DNA of 64,000 nucleotides from Apostichopus japonicus. Taxonomy: Eukaryota; Echinodermata; Holothuroidea; Aspidochirotida; Stichopodidae. Positions within the stretch are counted from its first letter, which is position 1, and each line of letters opens with the position of its first letter. The translations under genes and the position numbers were made by a program. Location: contig NC_092562.1 in assembly GCF_037975245.1 (NCBI RefSeq), positions 12,036,001 to 12,100,000 on the forward strand. Reading direction: 5' to 3'. The notes below the pieces were generated by a model. That model ran no database searches. It had not been told where the DNA came from and worked only from the letters and a program-made list of their open reading frames with translations. Positions 29,501 to 40,146 of the stretch are shown one piece after another.

Positions 29501-32500
29501 ATTGTCAAGAGCTCTCTTAGTGATTCCATTGGAATGTTTCCAAAATTCCCTCCGTATTGATACTCATTCACCTATAAAGCAGAATGTTTTGGGTATATGT
29601 GTTTGTATTCAATAATTTGATATCTATTGTTAATCAGGACCAGCTCTAATAGTAACTTTGTCTTTTGTATTTTCAGACAGGGAACCATCTGTCTTATATT
29701 CTGTCCATATATATATCCAATACAGTCAGTTATTTGTTTTTAATTACTCTAAACAACTAAATGGAACTGTGAAATTAATTAAATTTGTCTTTCAAAATTG
29801 CTTATGACATCCTTTCAGTTTTCTAATGTTGATTTTTTTTAAACATTTCTTTTGTAATTCTCTACCTGTGGGAGAGATCTAATACCTTGAACTATATATT
29901 GTTGCAGGAGTATCATTGCAGATATTGTAACAATATCATAACAAATCTCACTTAACTCTGGAGATTTTTTAACTACATTGCAGCATTAAATTGACCAGTG
30001 CATGTATATTTTTAATTTGTTAGAAGTCACTTTTGGTGGATCACTTCTCCTTCCATGGATGGCTTGGAAATAAACCGGATGTTCACAAACTCCGAGAGTT
30101 TATCAAAAACATCAGAACTAAAGGCCCTGGTCCTGCTTTAGTGCATTGCATGTATGTATCATTGTCTATTACACTGAATCATTACAAACAATCAGTGAAT
30201 ACATTTTAAACACCGGAACTAAAGGCCCTAGTACAGCTTTAGTACTGTTATGAAATAGTGATGCCATCTCTTTGATGTTACCGAAACACTCCATCGAGAC
30301 ACCTTACAGGCCTCTCATGTATTTATCTAGGTCATGGATTCAGTTTTCCCACGAGAAGTTTTTTAACTATCTTATTGAATCTTGGTACAGGGCCTTTTCC
30401 CAAAATAGATTCCATTATGTCTGTGGAACATTCGAGAAGGTTCTCTCACGTGGTATGGAAGTTTCCATAGAAAGGGGATGGACTTCCAAACTCCCAACCA
30501 ATCAGGGCAGATCAGTGCCAGTGCAATTATTTTTATATCGTTAAGTTAATACAGGATGGTCAGGTCATTGGCTGCCTACTGATTGTGCGCAGTGAGATTT
30601 TATGGAAGTAAGGTTTAAAAGTAAAAGGAGGCCGAAAGTTTGAGCACTCCGTCAGCAAATTTATCACTTGGGTCAGCAAATTTATCACTCCGTCAGCGCT
30701 CCGTGATCAGTTCGTCATTGCTTCGTTACTATTTCATCACTCCTAATTGTTTAATTGACGGAGTCAAGTCAAGTCAAATCATTGTAATTTAGTTTTATTT
30801 GTTAAGAGAATCGACAGAGAAGAAATTATACCGAATCATTAATCAAATCCTATCTTGTCAAATTGTTTTTCTGTGAACTCATTGTTTTCTTCCGTTCGAG
30901 ACATCTCCTGAAGAAGCATAAATACGGCATCAAGATATCCCAGTACCTTTCTATCGCGAGTCCCGATATAGTTTTACTATCGGAGGAAGCGGGCTCGTCA
31001 CAATATTACATGGTGGAGATCGGGTGCTTTCTTCAGGAACAAAACGGTAACGGAACTTTTCACAACTATCGTTCGTTACGTTCAATAACGAACAGGTGAT
31101 ATTTTTTTGGCCCGAAGACCTTACGAGGAACACAACGTATGTTCACGACCTAGCCTAACATACACACTCTACGAGGGAAGTCAGCCTTTACTAGCCTAAG
31201 CCTGTACACCGGAACCACTGATCTGTACACTAACGATAATCAACCCAGCATGCAGTTCGCGTTTGAACATTCGCGCAACTAGTACGTAGTTAGTCATACT
31301 ACAGCTCAAATTATCAGAACTGAACATTTTCGCGATCTAAGCCTAGACTCTACCCGATGTCAACGGCGAACGAATCTGCAGCATACGAGATGTAGGCCCA
31401 CCTGCTACTACCCACCTGCTACTGCTACTACCTGCCGCTACTACTACTGCTAACCGAGGGACTTCAATCATCGTTTGCAGTTCCACTACCAGTTCTTAGT
31501 TAAACTTAAGGGTGAGTGAAATCATGCCAATTTGTATCCCAACCCCTATTTGAGATCAGAGTGTACCGATAAGTTATTTTAATCGTGTCCATGTATTGCA
31601 TATTTGTTATTTGTATTTAATAACGGTCGATAGTGTGTTCAATTAAGTATAGGCTCATGTTGTATACTCATAACTAGCCTAATGGTATTCAGCATAATGT
31701 CAGTCAGTGAACAGGAAACTTCTACCTCTGTTAATGTTGTGCAGAAACATAGGCCCACTGATTTTTTGCCATCACAATTTCAGGGCGATGTAATAGATGC
31801 AGATTTAGCCGAAGCTCATTATTTGGGATTTGAAGATTATTTAGAGGTGCATAAATTGCCGTCCCAAACCACCCACGAGGCTGTAGCGGAAGAATTTAAT
31901 GAAATATGTCGCATATTTAAGCGAACACTAAAAGGCCAAGCCAGACTCTGGATTGAAAACAAAAATTTTTCAACTATTGATGATCTGCGCAAGCAATTCC
32001 TTGCTCGTTTCAGTCCAGGGACTTCTTCTTACGCTAAATCACAGGCATTTCACGCATTAAGCTATACGCCAGGTGATACAGCTCAAGCACATTTGGTCAA
32101 AATTTCCAAAGCTGCAGCACAATTAAGTTATGGCGAGGACCAAATTAGAGATAAATTCATCTCGACCCTGCCTTTGCAATGCCGTTCAGCAGTGTTGATG
32201 TCTGCATCACCAAAAGCAACAATTGCAGATTTGGTCATGAAAGTACAGTGTTATTTTGACTTACAAATCCAAAGTCAACCCCCAGCTTCTTCCGAATCAT
32301 TTATGGCAATGCACGACAAAGCGTCTTCTGTTCAGACTCGTACTATTTCTGCATCTTCTGAGATACACGAGTTGTGTACCAAAATTCAGGAATTAGAAAC
32401 TAAGTTTGATCAGTCACGTAGGTCAGAATCTCAAGACAATCCAAAAGATAGGCAAAGATATAGTTCTCGTGATTCTCGTGGTCCTAGGACAGGTCAGAAT

Positions 32501-35500
32501 AATAACAGGAGAAGGTTACCGTATTTTAATCCTTCAGTCACATGCTACTACTGCCAAAATCGAGGTCATTTTGCACAATATTGCCAAATTCGCCTAAGCC
32601 ATGAAATGGAGGCTAATGTAAAGAGAGTACCAACACAGAATTTTCATTAGGGAGCACTTATGATAGCACTCATCATACAGTGACTCCAGACAAAGTACCA
32701 AGTAAGGAAAGATCGAAACGAAAAGCAAATAATATTTGGAAGAATAGTAATATTCCTAGTTCTAGATATACAGGTAACGACAGTAATGTGGATATTCAAC
32801 TGGACACACGTAATTTTGTAAGAGGTACTTTACATGATGGTAAAGGAATTTCACTGTTGTTTGATAGTGGAGCGACACGCTCTATCATTTCTTCTTCTAC
32901 AGTGCAAAATTCAAAGTATTTATCCTCTATACAACCAGTCTCAGTTGATGTAGTAAACCTAAAGTTGGGTAATGGTCAGTTTATTCATGCGTATAGCACG
33001 ATAACATTTCAGGTCAAAATTCAAGGTCATGAATTTCAGCTTTCTGCTTTAATTGCTGCAAACCTGACAGGTATTGACTTAATATTAGGTAGTCAAACTC
33101 TCAAGGAATTGAATGGATCTTTGGATTTTACCACAAACTGTTTTAAAATTAAACAAGCCAAAGTTTTCCTTAGGCCTGTGCAGAGATTTGTTATTTACCC
33201 AGGTCAGCAAAGATACATTACTGTACAGGGACGTCTTCCACTATATGCACGAAATGCAGATGTGGTTATTAAACCGTTTCCTCTAATTTCTCGTATGTGT
33301 CCTTCACGAATGTTAGTGAAAATGCATAAAGGTAGAACAAAGATTCTACTAAGGAACATGGGTAACCAGAAATTTTGTCTGCATCCTTCTCGCACAGTGG
33401 CTCATTTAGATTTAGCAGATATCATTACGGTGACAGAAGACGTACCTACTGATTCCCTAGATTTTCTAAATGTCATGAGAGACATCGAAAAACCGTCTCT
33501 TTTTCGAACCAATTCAGACTCCAAAGAGAATCGTGATGAAATTACACGATATAATTTACATCGATATCCACATTTGACAGCCGATGATCCCCTGGTTTCC
33601 AAATCTGAACAGGAAATCATGAGAGAAAACATTAATTTGGAACAAAGTATTCTGAATGCTTCAGAAACAGAAAGCATTTATGAATTTCTAGACTCACATA
33701 GAGATGCATTTTCTCTTTATGGTGAATTATCTCACTGTTCAAATTATGAGGCTGATATTACTCTTACTAATGATGAGCCATTTTACATACGTCCCTATAG
33801 ACTTTCAGATGAGGACAAAGTCATTGTCGCCAGTGAGCTAGACAAATTAGTGCGATTGGGAATCTTAGCGGTAGGACATCAGTCTTATACCTCACCGGTT
33901 TTCCTCATTCCAAAGAAGGGAACAAAAGACAAAAGGGTTGTCACAGATTTTCGCTACTTGAACAGTAGAATAAAACGTCTCAATCACCCATTTCCATTAC
34001 TGAATGAGACTATCCGTACCATAGGGTACTCTGGAGCCAAAATTTTGGGTGTTCTTGATTTAAAGTCTGCATTCTTCTGTCTGCCACTTAGTGTTCATGC
34101 ACAACAATATACAGGTATTGCTTCATTTCATGGAGGAAAGCATTATTATTATAAACGCTTACCACAGGGATTGAATTTATCTCCAGCGATCTTTCAGTCG
34201 CAAATTAATGATATTTTGGCAACGATCCCAAATTCAAATAAGTTCTGTATTGCTCATCATGACGATATTATTGTGTACAGTGCAGACAAACGATCTCACA
34301 AACAACACCTACAGGCAATTTTTAAGGTTTTAATGGACAACGGATTGAAAATCTCTCCGAAAAAGTGTAGCATTTTTCAAAATTCAGTCCGATATATGGG
34401 ACATTTGCTCTCAATTACCCCAGAAGGTGAGGCTTGTATCCAACCTTTACATGACAGATGTGCAGCAATTAGGAACACACCGAAACCACACAATGTTAAG
34501 TCAGTAAGACGATTTGTAGGTGCAGTTAATTATGTGGCTTCGTTTTTCCCAAATATTCAAGCACTATTGAGACCATTACATCATTTGAGTCGTAAGAAAA
34601 AGGTATTTAATTGGACAGAGGAACATCAGTGTGCATTTCAAAGTATTAAAGAGTTGTTGTGTAATCCACCTATATTGCATATGCCACAGAAATATGGTCG
34701 TTTTGTATTATATAGCGACACATCACGAGTAGCAACAGGATCGTACCTGACACAAAGAGTTAATGGCAAAGAGAATATTATTGCATATTACTCTAAGATA
34801 TTACCACCAGCATGTCAGAGGTATAGTGTAACTGAATTAGAAATGATGGGTCTATTTATTAATGTGACAGCATTCAAACATTTATTGCAAAATGTAGAAT
34901 TTGAGGCATATGTTGATCATTCGGCCATTGTTGAATTGTTTAAGTCAAAACAAGAACCAGCAACTTCACGCTTACGTAAACTTCTGTTCAAATTGTCAGA
35001 ATATACATTTCAGGTTGGTTACAAAAAAGGCTCAGAATTAGTTTTGGCAGATTATTTGTCTAGAGCACCACAGGAATTCCACTCTGAAATAGATCAGGTT
35101 GCTCAAGAGGTCAATGCTTATGAGGATATTTCAACTCCACCTAAGGAGACATTTAATCCAATCATGACAAGGTCAAAGGCAAGGTCAATGGGAGTCAAGG
35201 TTCCAGATTTATTTCCAAATAAAGTCACTAAGGAGTCTATGCAGGATTCCCCAGCCAAAGAATCAACAAATAGAGTTCATAGGACATCCGTTCCTAAGGC
35301 GACACATTCTAGTGATCATGTTACACAGAGACCACAATTTGAGTCACAAAAGACGACTACACCAGTTATTTCTACTGATAAGAGAGATACATATAGTCAA
35401 AGGCCTACTATTACTATGCCGAGTGAAAATCGACATACATTTGGCCCTGATGTGTTAGTTGTGCCAAATTTTACAAGTGTTTCTCAACCTACAGAGCCAA

Positions 35501-38500
35501 GATTAGTGGATCAGAGTAGACGTAGAGTGCCAGAGGTAGTCAGAGAACCACCACCAGAATTGTTTGTTCAGCCAAAGCCAGTCATAACAAACATAGATCA
35601 TTTGGTTACAGGGCACATTCCAAAACAAAAGGAATTGAATAAAGTCATGAAGGCAATTCAAGGAAAGCTGATCAAAAACTATGATCTGCCATTTGATGTA
35701 AAAGAGTTGCAAATTCAACAACAAACTTGTCCTTACTACAAACCAATTTATGATTTTCTTGCACATGACATTATTCCAAGTAATGCTAAGCATGCTAGAA
35801 CTGTTCGTTCTCAAGCAGAGGATTATTTGTTATGTAATAGTTTGTTATTCAGGATATTTTTGCATGAGACTAATGATGCTAAGATGACTCTTCAGTTAGT
35901 TGTACCTGAGACTATGGTAGAACAGATAATATCTCGATATCATGATGACTTGTTAAGTAATCATCAGGGTGTAATGCGTACATATTTGACCATTAGACAG
36001 CATTTCTATCTGCGCAATATGTTTCAACGCATCAGTAATTATATTCAGGCATGTCTCCGTTGTCAAGAATTCCGTAAGAAACCGGACAAATTGAGACAAT
36101 ATCATGCTCGCATTCCTGATTCTTATCGTCCTTTTGACAGACTTAGTCTGGATTTCAAGACTATGCCCACAACGGCTACAGGATTTAAACATTTGATGGT
36201 TGTTTGTGATGAGATCACTAGATTTGTTGTATGTGTTTCTCTTAAGACTCTTGATGCTGAAACGATATGTGAAGCATTATTGCAGAGGGTAGTCACAACC
36301 TTTGGTCCACCGTCTTTTATCATAAGTGATGCGGCATCTTCTCTTACTGGAAAATTAGTGGAGCTCTTAAGTAAAGCTTTAGGCATTGAACAAAAGTTCA
36401 TCAGTGTAAGCAATCATGGAAGCTTACAGGTTGAAAGACACATTCAGACTCTTTCAAATTTCCTCAAAGTGAACTTAAATCAGTTTGGTACGGATTGGGT
36501 ACGATTTGTCCCAACATCAGCCTATGCATATAACACATTTTCCTCTCCTCAGTTAGGTAGCTATAGCCCATTTGAACTTGCATTTGGACGTAAGCCACCA
36601 AATCTTACAAATTTATCATTCAATCCAATGGCAGGATTATCACAATCTCATGGAGAATATGCTGCATTGTTAAAGAAACGATTTGATCATTTGTCAAGGG
36701 TAATGTTAGTCTTACAAAAGAAGCAACAAGATGCTCAAAATGTTAAGATAAGTGCAAAACTGGACAAAGGTGCAATTTATTCAACGGGTCAATTAGTGTA
36801 TCTGTATAAGCCAACGTCTTCCTCCTTGACTGCGAACTCTCGCAAAATTGCTGCAGAATGGTGTGGACCATTAGTGATCCATCAAGTTTTAGATAGGACT
36901 CATTATTTGTTGGCCACTCTCAAAGGAGAAATTCTTAGTGATGTATTCAATTATAACAGGCTTAAACCATGTTTTGTAAGAGCATCCTCTGAAACTAAGA
37001 ATATCACCAACATTCAGAAATTGCGAAATGTCTTGAAAACAAAGGGTTCATCAAGTGAAAAGGTTGCTCGAATGAGAAATGTTTTGAGTAGTAACACTTC
37101 TAATGCAGAAAATGTTAATGTCATGCAAGATGCACATATTGAGTTTCATGATGAGTTTGGTAACATTTTGCCAGGGATAACTTCAGATCACATCATGTGT
37201 CTTATGACCACTAAGCCAATGAATGTTGCATCCTTTCTAGAGAATAGAGCACATAATGAAGGATTAGCAATTCCATATCCTTCCATCAAAGATAGCATAT
37301 TAAGGCAAAAGAAAGTTTTTGCAAATGCTCCACAAGGAGACATGAAAGTCCAACGTGCTCGATACAAATTGGGTGAATTACAGGTTCTGGTCACCTATCA
37401 GACACCATGTTTTCCAACAGGCTTTAAGAGTCATGATTTTTGGTGGAATGTAGGAAAATATTCCAACACAGGGGAAATAATGAATTTTCTCCATGAAAAG
37501 GGATTGAACATTACAGGCAATCCAGGCAGGATGTTGCAAACATTATATGGTTAGTATGTATAACTGCATATTGCTTTAGGTTCAGATGAACAGGTGTTTT
37601 ACCCACGATTGTATGAATGGAATGTGTCATGGCAATTACCTGCATACCTATTAAGTGGAAGTCATTGTACTGTATGGTGTAACAATATAAGCTTTATTGT
37701 TAAAACCACCACCAAGTGACCTAGTTTCATCTTTTATAACAAATGTGTAATGAGTATACCTTATTTCTCCTTATGAATTCGTTCAAACGTTTACCCGGCA
37801 ATTAGAACATATCCGGAATATTAGCAACATGGGTTTTCATATATTGAGAAATATTTTAAGGATATTTACATTGCATCATTTATGTTATATATTGAAGGCT
37901 ATTTAGGAGACAGCATTGGTGATATGCAACTTTTGCTTACAGCAACAGTTATCGAAGCAAATGAAAGTATAGATCTTTTGAGGAAATTATGTATATATTT
38001 TCTTTTCCTCAAATATTCATGGAAAAGTAAATTTCTTCATGAAGTTTAAAAGACAAGATGTTAAGTATTATGTTAATTTGAAGAAAGATTTGTTGATGTC
38101 ATAGTCTATGGAGTCTCTTTTATGGTATTGAATATCTAGTACTTTGGTACTTTACTAGATCATTCGGAGTGCATACCTAGGGTCACTATGCTATCGAGTC
38201 ACATTTTCTTGATTTTCTTGAGGTGAATGTATATGATTCACACGGTTTCAAAGCAGTTTTGAAACTATGCCTTCATTTAAAGAGGAGGTACTTTGTAAAT
38301 GAGTTTGTAATATTTTAAAGTTCTTTTTTAATGTACGAATTTTTTATGGAACGCTAAGGTGTTCTGTTCAGTTAAAAGATAACTAAGTCTAGTATTCTCT
38401 GATCTCTCCCCAAATCACGGCATGATTTCACTTTTGATATAAATGTATTATTGATGTATGAAATGCATAAATGTATTTTGTAAGAGATACTGCATATTTT

Positions 38501-40078
38501 GCTGTGTCATGTAACTTTAAGATATCTTAATGATATCTTCCTTTTTTTTGGATTACATCATATGATGTCATCAATATTGAAGAGGTACACAAAAATTTCA
38601 TGGAGATAGTGTCAATGTATAGAACATATGATCATTTTAATAATTCGTAACCAAGATGTTAACATTTGAGATATATGAAGACCATTTATTGAAGTCAATG
38701 AATATTAATGAATGTGCTTACACTACCTTTTTGAGATAATGATAAGTTAAAGCAGTATGATGTTAAAATTTTGGAGTATCCAAAAATTTTAAAAGATTGA
38801 GGGGGATGTTATGAAATAGTGATGCCATCTCTTTGATGTTACCGAAACACTCCATCGAGACACCTTACAGGCCTCTCATGTATTTATCTAGGTCATGGAT
38901 TCAGTTTTCCCACGAGAAGTTTTTTAACTATCTTATTGAATCTTGGTACAGGGCCTTTTCCCAAAATAGATTCCATTATGTCTGTGGAACATTCGAGAAG
39001 GTTCTCTCACGTGGTATGGAAGTTTCCATAGAAAGGGGATGGACTTCCAAACTCCCAACCAATCAGGGCAGATCAGTGCCAGTGCAATTATTTTTATATC
39101 GTTAAGTTAATACAGGATGGTCAGGTCATTGGCTGCCTACTGATTGTGCGCAGTGAGATTTTATGGAAGTAAGGTTTAAAAGTAAAAGGAGGCCGAAAGT
39201 TTGAGCACTCCGTCAGCAAATTTATCACTTGGGTCAGCAAATTTATCACTCCGTCAGCGCTCCGTGATCAGTTCGTCATTGCTTCGTTACTATTTCATCA
39301 CTCCTAATTGTTTAATTGACGGAGTCAAGTCAAGTCAAATCATTGTAATTTAGTTTTATTTGTTAAGAGAATCGACAGAGAAGAAATTATACCGAATCAT
39401 TAATCAAATCCTATCTTGTCAAATTGTTTTTCTGTGAACTCATTGTTTTCTTCCGTTCGAGACATCTCCTGAAGAAGCATAAATACGGCATCAAGATATC
39501 CCAGTACCTTTCTATCGCGAGTCCCGATATAGTTTTACTATCGGAGGAAGCGGGCTCGTCACAATATTACAGTACAATGCATGTATGTATCATTTGTCTA
39601 TTAAACTGAATCATTATAAACAATCAGAGAATCCATTAAATATACCACAACTAAAGGCCTCAGTCCAGCTTTAGTACATTGCATGTATGTATCATATTCT
39701 TTTAATTTAAATCAAAGTAAACACTCAGAAAATTCACCGAATACGTCAGAACTAAACAACCTAGCCCTGCAGTACTTCATTTGCACAATGTGGTGTTGAT
39801 CTAGTAAACTGCTTTTCTCTTCTCAGTAATGGAATTGGTTTGAGTGCTGTCTATGTCATGGTTATCTCTAATCTTGAGAGAATTGAGCAAGAGGGTGCTG
39901 TTGATGTATTTCAAAGTCTGAATAGACTCCGGAAGCAATGTCCTAAGGCAGTCCAGACACAGGTTTGTATCAGAAGATTATTGATTGTCACTTAAACTTA
40001 TCTGTATTGTTCATCCAGACTATCTTTAATTGTAAATTTGCTAGAATAGGTATATTTGATGTACTCCATCATAAATGT

Positions 40079-40146
<68 letters not shown>

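Larger units (their letters stand above)
30246..39571 (+). mobile_element. Ty3/gypsy LTR retrotransposon, full length, apparently young
   Basis: Two 765-bp LTRs, with no difference that I noticed, enclose a gag ORF and a long pol ORF ordered protease, reverse transcriptase, RNase H, integrase, which is Ty3/gypsy order. Host DNA repeats at the ends: AGTAC before the 5' LTR and (A)GTAC after the 3' LTR, a 4-5-bp target duplication. No env gene is visible. It sits in the sense direction inside gene A's penultimate intron. Identical LTRs and open ORFs imply recent insertion (inference). Confidence 0.95.
30113..39786. repeat. Tandem copies of the exon 21 3' edge, interrupted by the LTR element
   Basis: A unit of about 100 bp (AACTAAAGGCCCTGGTCCTG, CTTTAGTGCATTGCATGTATG, then TATCAT-TGTCTATTA and ACAATCAG-GAAT) runs from the last 35 bases of exon 21 into the intron. 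A second copy starts at about 30215 and is split by the LTR element, resuming at about 39572. A third starts at about 39648 and a fourth, partial, at about 39750. The copies retain the donor-like GTATGT. Confidence 0.85.

Noticed and set aside
30272-30544. 90-codon open frame in each LTR
   Set aside because: It starts at TTG, lies in the LTR body, and is identical only because the LTRs are identical. No motif.
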